A model generated the notes under the pieces. The model did not search any database and had not been told where the DNA came from. It saw only the letters and a program-made list of their open reading frames with translations. 6,189 bases of DNA from CAYSSM01 sp964433905 (GTDB lineage: Bacteria; Patescibacteriota; UBA1384; UBA12157; JAENIV01), in contig CAYSSM010000029.1 in assembly GCA_964433905.1 (NCBI GenBank), forward strand, positions 1 through 6,189, given 5' to 3'. Positions 1-6,165 of this stretch are shown here, in pieces. Both the position numbers and the translations under genes were made by a program. Numbering within the stretch: position 1 is the stretch's first letter; each line of letters begins with the position of its first letter.

Positions 1-2
1 CC

Positions 3-25
3 GTAGCAAGCTGACGCTTTGCTAC
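3..25. repeat. Short GC-rich hairpin
   Basis: The arms GTAGCAA (3-9) and TTGCTAC (19-25) are perfect 7-base complements. Two more pairs (G10-C17, C11-G16) can form with T18 bulged, closing a TGAC tetraloop. No T-run follows directly, so it does not look like a standard intrinsic terminator. It lies just upstream of the inverted-repeat arm at 37-60 and may belong to the same intergenic repeat unit. Its function is unknown. Confidence 0.55.
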
Positions 26-36
26 TGGGGACTGCC

Positions 37-60
37 TGCTGGGCGAGCCGACTGATTTTT
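37..60 (+). repeat. Left arm of 24-base inverted repeat
   Basis: These 24 bases are the exact reverse complement of 6166-6189, starting TGCTGGGCGAGCC and ending in a run of five T. The match stops at base 61, where the flanks diverge. The two arms face each other across the whole five-gene operon. Because the right arm touches the window edge, the true repeat could be longer and could include 1-36. It could be a terminal repeat of a mobile element, a dispersed intergenic repeat, or a repeat at which an assembly ended. No transposase or integrase gene lies between the arms. Confidence 0.85.
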
Positions 61-99
61 GAAAAATAAGGAAAAGAAAAAATAAATACAATAAAACAA

Positions 100-134
100 G
101 TTGCGCTTGCTCCACCCACCCGTGCGCGCGCAAC
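100..134. repeat. GC-rich inverted repeat upstream of operon
   Basis: The arms GTTGCGC (100-106) and GCGCAAC (128-134) are perfect complements around a 21-base C-rich loop (CTCCACCCACCC in its middle). The stretch 101-147 is strikingly richer in GC than the surrounding AT-rich DNA. A T-run follows at 158-164, but 23 bases past the stem, so it is at best a poor terminator for transcription entering from the left. It may be an intergenic repeat or an RNA structure; its role is not known. Confidence 0.5.
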
Positions 135-170
135 AAAGTGGAACTCCCCTAAATGGCTTTTTTTCGTTGG

Positions 171-199
171 TTTACTTCTCTTCCATTTTAAATTATAAT
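171..199 (+). promoter_or_regulatory. Sigma70-type promoter for the operon
   Basis: A -35-like TTTACT (171-176) and a perfect -10 TATAAT (194-199) are separated by exactly 17 bases, the optimal spacing. Transcription would be expected to start at about 206-209, at or just before the ATG at 209. It is the only convincing promoter seen ahead of the tightly packed five-gene run, so it probably drives all of it. In AT-rich DNA chance matches to -10 boxes are common, but the spacing and position support this one. Confidence 0.6.
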
Positions 200-208
200 A
201 AAAATAGT

Positions 209-892
209 ATGAAAGAAAAAAAGAAATACTTACATGGTACAAACCTAATTCTTCAAGATAGCCAAAAAGAAAAAGACCCATATAAGATAAAAGTATTAGG
301 ACGAGATTTTATAGTATTGCCGAATGTTTTTAGTCCGAAATATTTTTTTGATACAGAGTTTTTTGCTAAAGAAATTACCATTGGAAAAGGGGAAGAATTT
401 TTAGAAATTGGTCCTGGAACAGGTGCAGTTAGTGTTACGATGGCTCTAAAAGGTGCGGCAAAAGTTGTTGCTATTGATATTAATCCAGATGCGGTTAAAA
501 ACTCAAGAGAAAATGCCAAATTGCACAAAGTTGACGATATTGTTCAAGTTTTTCAAGGCGATCTTTACTCTCCTCTAAATGAAAATGATAAGTTTGATAC
601 GATTTTTTGGAATACACCTTTCGGTTATATAGAAGACAAAAATATATCTACACTTGAAAAAGCAGTGTATGATCCTGGTTATACATCTACAGAGAAATTT
701 ATTACCGGCGCCAAAAAACATCTAAAATCTAACGGGCGACTATTGATTGGATTTTCATCAACGCTTGGTCATTTATCAAAATTAAAAGAATTATTAAAAA
801 CAAGCAATTATCAAGTTAAACTAATCGCAGAAATCCAATCAAAAGAAACCCATCCAGTAAAATTTGAATTGTTTGAAGCAAAATTAAGATAA
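209..892 (+). CDS. Class I SAM-dependent methyltransferase (HemK/PrmA-like fold)
   Basis: Predicted soluble methyltransferase of 227 residues that transfers a methyl group from S-adenosylmethionine to an unknown acceptor. The SAM-binding motif I is LEIGPGTG (65-72), the acidic residue ending strand 2 is D90 in VVAIDIN, and motif III-like GDL is at 117-119. The motif IV position reads WNTPFGY (134-140), which resembles the N/D-P-P-Y/F of PrmC, PrmA and 'small-domain' methyltransferases but has T for the first P. The region before the fold, VLPNVFSPKYF (36-46), is typical of those families. The frame is open from TTG at 101, but those 36 extra residues would come from the GC-rich repeat region, so ATG 209 is chosen. 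No Shine-Dalgarno sequence precedes it; the promoter position suggests a leaderless message. It is the first gene of the operon. Methylation of a protein, RNA or small molecule all remain possible. Confidence 0.85.
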   Translation: MKEKKKYLHGTNLILQDSQKEKDPYKIKVLGRDFIVLPNVFSPKYFFDTEFFAKEITIGKGEEFLEIGPGTGAVSVTMALKGAAKVVAIDINPDAVKNSRENAKLHKVDDIVQVFQGDLYSPLNENDKFDTIFWNTPFGYIEDKNISTLEKAVYDPGYTSTEKFITGAKKHLKSNGRLLIGFSSTLGHLSKLKELLKTSNYQVKLIAEIQSKETHPVKFELFEAKLR

Positions 893-905
893 ATTAAAAT
901 AAGAA

Positions 906-911
906 AAGGAG
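906..911 (+). promoter_or_regulatory. Shine-Dalgarno site of the binding-protein gene
   Basis: AAGGAG lies five bases before the ATG at 917. It is the strongest ribosome binding site in the window, in keeping with the usual need for more binding protein than permease or ATPase, and it fixes the start of that gene. Confidence 0.75.
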
Positions 912-916
912 TTTTT

Positions 917-1918
917 ATGTCCAAAACTTTCAAGGTTATCATCGGCGTACTAATTATTATCCTTATTGTCGCGGGTATTGTTTTCCTAGTTAAAAACAAG
1001 AAGATAACTTCCGCAAACACTTTTAAAATTAGTGTTAACTCATGGGTGGGTTACGGACCAATGTATTTAGCTCAAGATAAAGGGTTTTTTAAAGATGAGG
1101 GGTTAGATGTTCAAATCACAAATATGGAAGATACCGCCCAAAGAAAAGCAGCAATGATCAAAGGCGATGTTAATGCACTGGGCGACACAGTAGATTTACT
1201 TGTTTTATCTAGAGCAGAAAATGTTCCTTCAGTCACTGTTTTGCAGGTTGACGAATCAAATGGAGCTGACGGAATTTTAGCAACAAACAATATCAATTCC
1301 GTTCGGGATTTAAAAGGCAAAAAAATTGCCGCCCAAAAAAATTTTGTTGGTGAAAGCTTTCTAATGTATCTTTTAAAGAAAAACAGTATGTCTGTTGATG
1401 ATGTACAAATTATAGATACAGAATCTGGGGCTGCTGGAGCAGCGTTTGTTTCAGGTAAAGTAGATGCGGCGGTAACTTTTGAACCATGGCTTTCTAAGGC
1501 AAAAGAAAGAAAAGACGGGAAAGTATTAATAAGTAGCGCCGATGCACCCGGTGTAATTGTTGATACAGTTTCAGTTAATGAAACTTATCTCAAAAATAAT
1601 CCAGAAAATGTTAAAAAATTTATAAAAGCTTGGTTCAAAGCTTTGGATTACTGGAAAAATAATTCGGATGAATCAAACCAAATTATGTCTAAGTATTACA
1701 ATGTTACTCCGGCAGAATTTAAAGATTTAATTACTGGTGTAAAGTGGCCAACCTATCAAGAAAATCAGACTTATTTTGGCACAAAATCTAATCCTGGGAA
1801 AATCTACGATATCGCTAATACATTCATTCAGGTTTTTCAAGAAATGGGTTCAATTAAAGACAAACCAGATATGACGAAAGCAATTGATTCCTCTCTTCTC
1901 GTTAATCTTAATAAATAA
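917..1918 (+). CDS. Membrane-anchored ABC substrate-binding protein, NitT/TauT/SsuA (NMT1-like) family
   Basis: Extracytoplasmic receptor of 333 residues that captures the solute for the importer encoded just downstream. Residues about 6-25 form one strongly hydrophobic segment followed by the basic KNKK. There is no lipobox and no cysteine anywhere in the protein, so it is probably held by an uncleaved N-terminal anchor rather than as a lipoprotein. The mature part begins with NSWVGYGPMYLAQDKGFF (41-58), the typical opening of this family. It continues with DLKGKKIA (131-138), SGKVDAAVTFEPWLS (179-193) and a helical C-terminal part. The length is normal for the family. Members bind nitrate, taurine, alkanesulfonates, bicarbonate or thiamine precursors; the ligand here cannot be assigned. 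It is clearly paralogous to the C-terminal domain of the ATPase at 4458-6146: 18 of 23 residues are identical between 174-196 here and 407-429 there. Confidence 0.9.
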   Translation: MSKTFKVIIGVLIIILIVAGIVFLVKNKKITSANTFKISVNSWVGYGPMYLAQDKGFFKDEGLDVQITNMEDTAQRKAAMIKGDVNALGDTVDLLVLSRAENVPSVTVLQVDESNGADGILATNNINSVRDLKGKKIAAQKNFVGESFLMYLLKKNSMSVDDVQIIDTESGAAGAAFVSGKVDAAVTFEPWLSKAKERKDGKVLISSADAPGVIVDTVSVNETYLKNNPENVKKFIKAWFKALDYWKNNSDESNQIMSKYYNVTPAEFKDLITGVKWPTYQENQTYFGTKSNPGKIYDIANTFIQVFQEMGSIKDKPDMTKAIDSSLLVNLNK

Positions 1919-1922
1919 AGGA
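1917..1922 (+). promoter_or_regulatory. Shine-Dalgarno site of the radical SAM gene
   Basis: AAAGGA overlaps the TAA stop codon of the preceding gene and sits seven bases before ATG 1930. This supports that start and suggests translation coupled to the binding-protein gene. Confidence 0.65.
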
Positions 1923-1929
1923 AATACAT

Positions 1930-3687
1930 ATGGGTATCGAAAACAGCGAACAATCGGAATACGAACAGCCAGAAGAAATAAGTTTGGCAGATCAAGAAAA
2001 ACAAGAAGCTGAACCTACCAAAAAACCTAAAACCTTAATTTTTGATACACCTTTCCACGCAGATCCTGAAACCGCCAAACAAGCACTTGATGATTCCGGA
2101 ATGCAGAAAGAGATTCCTCGCGGAGCTCTTAGTGTTGCAACCTTGTTAGAACGTCGAGGTTTTGAAGCAAGCGTAGTCCCAATGGACGCTTTCTTAAGTC
2201 AGGAATTTATGAAAGGCGGCGAGGAAAGAGAAAGATTATTAAAAGAATTTTATGAAGAGGAAGCTCCAAAAGAAACGAGAGAACTTCAACAAAAAGTCAT
2301 AGACGAGGCATTTTTTATTACGAAAATGCGTGAAAATCTACACAGATTGATAGAAGAAGTGAATCCTCAAGTTATTGCATTTAGCTATATGTTTTCACCG
2401 ACAGAAAGATCTATTAGAGCGATGGTAAGGTATATAAGAGAAAATTTTCCTGATAAAACAATTGTTTTGGGGGGTAACGCTGTCAGTTTTGATGATGATT
2501 CAAGAGAAACCTTCTTAGACCCATCTAAAAATTTAGGCGCTGATGTAATTGTAAACCGTGAGGGCGAATGGACTATGTTAGATGTAGTTGAATCATTAGA
2601 ACAAGCTGAGGATGATAAAACCAAATTAGATTTATCCCAAATACCTGGCATTAGTTATTGGGATGGAGAAAAAGTTGTTGATTCAGTCAGCGAACGAAAA
2701 AGAGGAGATCCTATAGAAATTGGGCCTTTGAGTTACAATAAAATCATTCTTCCCGAGGGTGTTAATATGGGAGATTTTAACCATTATGTTCTATTTGCCA
2801 GAGGTTGTATGGGCCGATGTGCTTTTTGTACTAGCCTAGAAATGTATCGGAGGGTCGTAAGTTCTATTGGCCTTGAATCATATAGGCAAGAATTGGATTT
2901 TGTTGCTAGAAGTGTGCATGAAAAGGAAGGCGGAGAAAAAACAGTAGGACTTCTAGATGACGATTTATTATTAGAGTTGGGGCTAGATGCAGAAGGAAAT
3001 GTTACCAGAGAGGAATCTGAAATCGTTGAACGAAAGACAGTTTTTGAAATAGTTGAACCAATACTAAGAGATATCCATCAAAGATACCCAGATATCCAAT
3101 TCACAGCTCAAGCGAGGGTCGGACATTTAAGAGAAAACGATACTGATGAGAAAAATATACTAAATCCCGAAGCGAATACTAAAATTGAAAAACCAGATGA
3201 GGTTTTAAGAAAAATGAAAGAAGTTGGCATTAATCTGGTCTTTCTTGGTATTGAAAACGGTTCGCAAGAAATTTTAGATACAAGTCGCAAAGATACAAAA
3301 ATTGATTGGATAAAACCTGCCTGTAGAAAAATAAAAAATGCAGGAATTGAGGTGGGTGCATTTTGGATAGTTGGGCTCCCGGGTGCAACTTATGAAAGAG
3401 AAAAACAATCTCTGGAATTTTTGCAAGAATTAATTGATGAGGGGCTAATCGATCAGTTAGAAAGCCATGTTTTTGTACCATTACCCGGAAGCGCTTCTAG
3501 AAAACAAAAAAGTATTGTTGGAACTATGAAGCTAGATGAAGATTTTGAAACAAAAAGGCAGTCGTTATTCAATGAAACGCCAACTTATGAATATATCGAT
3601 CCCAAAACCGGTCGAGTTGTTTTTTCAAAAACACAGATAACAGAATTGTTTAACGAAACTGTTAATCTGGGGAAGAAATTAAAGTAA
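1930..3687 (+). CDS. Radical SAM protein with N-terminal cobalamin-binding-type domain
   Basis: Predicted 585-residue iron-sulfur enzyme of the B12-binding radical SAM class, whose members methylate unreactive carbons, build rings or rearrange carbon skeletons. Residues 1-33 are an acidic, glutamine-rich, probably disordered tail. A Rossmann-like B12-binding domain spans about 35-225: PRGALSVATLLERRGFEA (63-80), NPQVIAFSYMFSPT (145-158), VLGGNAVSF (179-187) and VNREGEW (208-214). It lacks the DxHxxG motif that supplies a lower histidine ligand to cobalamin. The radical SAM core begins at 287 with the cluster motif CMGRCAFC (C293, C297, C300). It continues through LLDDDLL (341-347), VFLGIENGSQEIL (437-449) and FWIVGLPG (478-485). 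The stretch 324-425 is long and charged. The substrate is unknown. The gene lies between the binding-protein and permease genes of an ABC importer, 11 and 6 bases from its neighbours, so it is surely co-transcribed and may act on the imported compound. Confidence 0.88.
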   Translation: MGIENSEQSEYEQPEEISLADQEKQEAEPTKKPKTLIFDTPFHADPETAKQALDDSGMQKEIPRGALSVATLLERRGFEASVVPMDAFLSQEFMKGGEERERLLKEFYEEEAPKETRELQQKVIDEAFFITKMRENLHRLIEEVNPQVIAFSYMFSPTERSIRAMVRYIRENFPDKTIVLGGNAVSFDDDSRETFLDPSKNLGADVIVNREGEWTMLDVVESLEQAEDDKTKLDLSQIPGISYWDGEKVVDSVSERKRGDPIEIGPLSYNKIILPEGVNMGDFNHYVLFARGCMGRCAFCTSLEMYRRVVSSIGLESYRQELDFVARSVHEKEGGEKTVGLLDDDLLLELGLDAEGNVTREESEIVERKTVFEIVEPILRDIHQRYPDIQFTAQARVGHLRENDTDEKNILNPEANTKIEKPDEVLRKMKEVGINLVFLGIENGSQEILDTSRKDTKIDWIKPACRKIKNAGIEVGAFWIVGLPGATYEREKQSLEFLQELIDEGLIDQLESHVFVPLPGSASRKQKSIVGTMKLDEDFETKRQSLFNETPTYEYIDPKTGRVVFSKTQITELFNETVNLGKKLK

Positions 3688-3693
3688 AAATAA

Positions 3694-4458
3694 ATGAAAA
3701 AATATCAATTAAGTATTTTATTGGCGGTAATTCCTTTTATATTAGTTTTTATTGTTTGGATTTTGGTTACTAACTCGGGTTTGATAAAACCATTTTTTTT
3801 GCCAGGTCCACTTTCGGTTCTTAAGGCCGGTATAGATCTTTTCGTCAATGGAAATTTTTTAAATGATATTATTATCAGTATTATTAGGATTCTTACTGGT
3901 TTTTTCATTGGTATAGCTTTAGCGATTCCTGTTGGGGTACTCTTAGGATCTAATAAAAAGGTTGAAATGACTTTTGAGCCTATTATTGATTTTGTTCGTT
4001 ACACGCCGATACCTGCTTTTATCCCTCTAATAATTTTATGGTTTGGCATTGGTGAAACGGAAAAGATGATTGTGATAGCAGCAAGCGTTTTCTTCCAGCT
4101 AGTACTAATGGTGGCTAATTCCGTTTCGCATATACCGGATGAAATGGTGCAATTTGCAAAAACACTTGGGCTTTCTAAAACTGAAATTGTTTTTAAAATT
4201 CTTTTTCCTTATAGTTGGCCACAAATTTTTGACGATATGAGAGTTTCAATGGGATGGGCATGGACAAGTCTGTTGATTGCAGAAGTAGTCGGTGCAACAT
4301 CGGGTATTGGTTATGTAATAATTCAATCTCAAAGGCTACTGAAAACCGAGAATGTAATCTTCGCTATAATTATCGTTGGAATTTTGGGAATAACCATCGA
4401 TCTAATTTTTAAGTATTCACAAAAAATCTTGTTTCCATGGTATAAAAAGGAATCATAA
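3694..4458 (+). CDS. ABC importer permease (SsuC/TauC/ThiX-like, BPD_transp_1)
   Basis: Membrane subunit of 254 residues that forms the translocation path, probably as a homodimer, between the binding protein outside and the ATPase inside. Hydrophobic segments are visible at about 8-26, 60-85, 104-118, 122-145, 186-200 and 220-240, the usual six for this family. The cytoplasmic EAA-type coupling loop, which docks on the ATPase, is at about 151-178 with the conserved glycine in AKTLGLS (155-161). The family phrases FLPGPLSVL (35-43) and the closing FPWY (247-250) are also present. The start is only six bases after the previous stop, with no clear Shine-Dalgarno sequence: the nearest purine-rich GGGGAAG is about 18 bases away. 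Translation therefore probably depends on coupling to the radical SAM gene. The stop TAA overlaps the ATG of the ATPase gene by one base. The ligand is not predictable. Confidence 0.92.
   Translation: MKKYQLSILLAVIPFILVFIVWILVTNSGLIKPFFLPGPLSVLKAGIDLFVNGNFLNDIIISIIRILTGFFIGIALAIPVGVLLGSNKKVEMTFEPIIDFVRYTPIPAFIPLIILWFGIGETEKMIVIAASVFFQLVLMVANSVSHIPDEMVQFAKTLGLSKTEIVFKILFPYSWPQIFDDMRVSMGWAWTSLLIAEVVGATSGIGYVIIQSQRLLKTENVIFAIIIVGILGITIDLIFKYSQKILFPWYKKES
4446..4451 (+). promoter_or_regulatory. Shine-Dalgarno site of the ATPase-fusion gene
   Basis: AAAGGA lies six bases before ATG 4458, inside the end of the permease gene. Together with the TAATG stop/start overlap it fixes this start and indicates coupled translation of permease and ATPase. 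Confidence 0.7.
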
Positions 4459-6146
4459 TGAGCAAATTGGAAATTAAAAATATTTCAATAAGTTATAAAA
4501 ATGAATCTGGCGAACAGACAGAGATATTGAAAGATATTTCTTTGGTTGCACATAATGAAGAGTTCATTTCGATAGTCGGACCATCTGGTTGTGGAAAAAC
4601 AACTTTATTGAAGATTATTTCCGGATTGTTAAAACCTTTAGACGGAAAAACCTATATTGACGATGAAATAATAGAAAACGGCTCAGAAAAAATAGGATTT
4701 GTTTTTCAACACTTTGCATCTTTCCCTTGGTTGACCGTTAAAGAAAATATTGCATTTGGAGCCAGAAGAAAAATTAAAAATGATAATGAATTAGGTAAAA
4801 TTGTTCAACATCATATTAATTCAGTCGGACTAAGAGGAAGCGAGAATTTGTATATTAACGAATTATCGGGCGGTATGAAACAGCGAGTAGCATTGGCAAC
4901 GGTATTAGCTAGCAATCCAGAGATCCTTTTAATGGATGAGCCCTTTTCTAATCTTGATACCCAAACAAAAGGATTGATGCAGGAATTAATTACCTCTATT
5001 TGGGAAGATTCTAAAAAAACAGTTCTTTTTGTTACTCACGATATTGAAGAAGCAATTTTTCTTTCAGATAAGGTTTATGTTATGAGCGCTAAACCCGGCG
5101 TCATAAAAGAAAAAATAACAATAAATTTACCTCGTCCTAGAACTGCCGAAATTAAACTGTCTAAAGAATTCTTTGAGGTGAAAAAACATATATCCTATCT
5201 TGTGAGGGGGGAAGCTATCAAAGCAGCTAATGTGCCATTGAGCAAAATAAGACCCAAAGCTTTAAAGATTGGTTCTCATGCTTGGCCAGGAAATAGTCCT
5301 TTTTATCTTGCAAGGGAATATGGACTTTATCAGAAAAATAATCTAGAGGTTGAAATAATCGATTTGGAAAAGCAGGAAAGCCGCGTAGATTCGTTTATTA
5401 GAGATGAGGTAGATTTATTTGTTTCTACATTAGATAGCGCTATATTAGCAAAACAAAAAATTCCAGAATTAAAGATCATTTTCGTGCTTAACCAGTCATC
5501 GGGTGGCGATGGTTTATTGGTTAAACCAACAGTAACAAGTATTAAGGAGCTCAAAGGGCAAAAAATTGCTGTCGAAAGAGAATGGGTTAGTCATTTTTTC
5601 CTATTATATTTACTTCATGAAAATCAGATGTCTTCCAAAGATATTGAGATAGTATTTTTAAAAGGAAGCGACATAGGAGCGGCTTTAATTTCTGGAAAGG
5701 TAGAAGCGGCGGTTACATTTGAACCTTGGCTAACTCAGGCTAAACAACTTTCGGATGGAAAGATAATTGTCTCCACAAAAAATTTTCCTGTCATCTATGA
5801 TATTCTTTGTGTAAAAGAAAAAGTTTTAGAAACAAAGCAAGCAGAAATTAAAAAATTAATTGATGTCTGGGACAAGTCAGTCCAACCATTCAAGAAAAAT
5901 TTTCGAGAATCCTGTGGAATTGTAGCTCATTATTTAATGTTGTCTAATAGCGAACTCGAAAAACAATTGGAAAATTTGATTTTATTTGATATAATTAAAA
6001 ACCAAGAATTTCTAGGCAACAAAGGTAATATAGACAATATAGAAGATATTACCAGAATAGCCAACAATATTTGGAAAGTCGAGGGTTTATTGTCTAAAGA
6101 TGTTAATGTTGATAATATCGTTGACACCCGTTATATTTTGAAATAA
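4458..6146 (+). CDS. ABC ATPase fused to a cytoplasmic substrate-binding-protein domain (NrtC/CmpC-like architecture)
   Basis: Energy-supplying subunit of the importer, 562 residues, about twice the usual length for this ATPase family. Residues 1-250 are a complete SsuB/TauB/NrtD-type nucleotide-binding domain: Walker A GPSGCGKTT (41-49), Q-loop glutamine Q84, signature LSGGMKQ (136-142), Walker B ILLMDE (156-161, E161 catalytic) and switch H194. A linker of about 20 residues leads to a full NMT1-like binding-protein domain (about 268-561). This contains SHAWPGNSPFYLAREYGLY (273-291), ELKGQKIAVE (364-373) and SGKVEAAVTFEPWL (412-425). No signal sequence or membrane segment precedes this second domain, so it should stay in the cytoplasm. 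The known parallels are cyanobacterial NrtC and CmpC, whose C-terminal NrtA-like domains are thought to be regulatory. By analogy this one may sense internal ligand and gate ATP hydrolysis. The continuous frame over both domains argues against a chance read-through. Confidence 0.93.
   Translation: MSKLEIKNISISYKNESGEQTEILKDISLVAHNEEFISIVGPSGCGKTTLLKIISGLLKPLDGKTYIDDEIIENGSEKIGFVFQHFASFPWLTVKENIAFGARRKIKNDNELGKIVQHHINSVGLRGSENLYINELSGGMKQRVALATVLASNPEILLMDEPFSNLDTQTKGLMQELITSIWEDSKKTVLFVTHDIEEAIFLSDKVYVMSAKPGVIKEKITINLPRPRTAEIKLSKEFFEVKKHISYLVRGEAIKAANVPLSKIRPKALKIGSHAWPGNSPFYLAREYGLYQKNNLEVEIIDLEKQESRVDSFIRDEVDLFVSTLDSAILAKQKIPELKIIFVLNQSSGGDGLLVKPTVTSIKELKGQKIAVEREWVSHFFLLYLLHENQMSSKDIEIVFLKGSDIGAALISGKVEAAVTFEPWLTQAKQLSDGKIIVSTKNFPVIYDILCVKEKVLETKQAEIKKLIDVWDKSVQPFKKNFRESCGIVAHYLMLSNSELEKQLENLILFDIIKNQEFLGNKGNIDNIEDITRIANNIWKVEGLLSKDVNVDNIVDTRYILK
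5259..6143 (+). other. Fused substrate-binding domain, paralogue of the 917-1918 product
   Basis: This is the portion of the ATPase-fusion gene coding for residues 268-562 (the codon before the stop). It aligns over its whole length with the free binding protein, from the NSW/SHAW opening to the closing helices. Even the DNA keeps similarity at the most conserved point: 29 of 35 bases match between 1466-1500 and 5706-5740. The pair therefore arose by duplication, either within this operon or in an ancestor of it. Confidence 0.85.
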
Positions 6147-6165
6147 TTTTATTAAAAAATTACAA

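Noticed and set aside
1..134. CRISPR repeats or a tRNA gene in the GC-rich upstream region
   Set aside because: There is no regularly spaced direct repeat, and no cloverleaf with a T-arm or CCA-type acceptor can be drawn.
3..164. Intrinsic terminator upstream of the operon
   Set aside because: Neither 7-base stem is followed directly by a T-run; the T-runs at 56-60 and 158-164 lie well away from the stems.
101..208. N-terminal extension of the methyltransferase starting at TTG 101
   Set aside because: The 36 added residues come from the GC-rich hairpin and T-run region, overlap the promoter, and lack family-like sequence. ATG 209 begins a normal-length methyltransferase.
253..528. Open frame on the - strand opposite the methyltransferase gene
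   Set aside because: It is antisense to well-conserved methyltransferase motifs and shows no recognisable domain or ribosome binding site. The other antisense frames in the window were dropped for the same reason.
209..6146. Alternative genetic code (TGA read as glycine, as in some candidate phyla)
   Set aside because: All five genes are full length with standard stops, end in TAA and contain no in-frame TGA.
917..6146. Naming the importer as a nitrate, taurine, sulfonate or thiamine-precursor transporter
   Set aside because: The sequence supports the superfamily only. No pathway gene for any of these substrates is present and the ligand-site residues cannot be judged without a structure or tree.
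6147..6165. Terminator after the last gene
   Set aside because: Only a weak AT-only pairing (AATTTT with AAAAATT) is possible and no T-run follows on the + strand. The real terminator may lie beyond the window.
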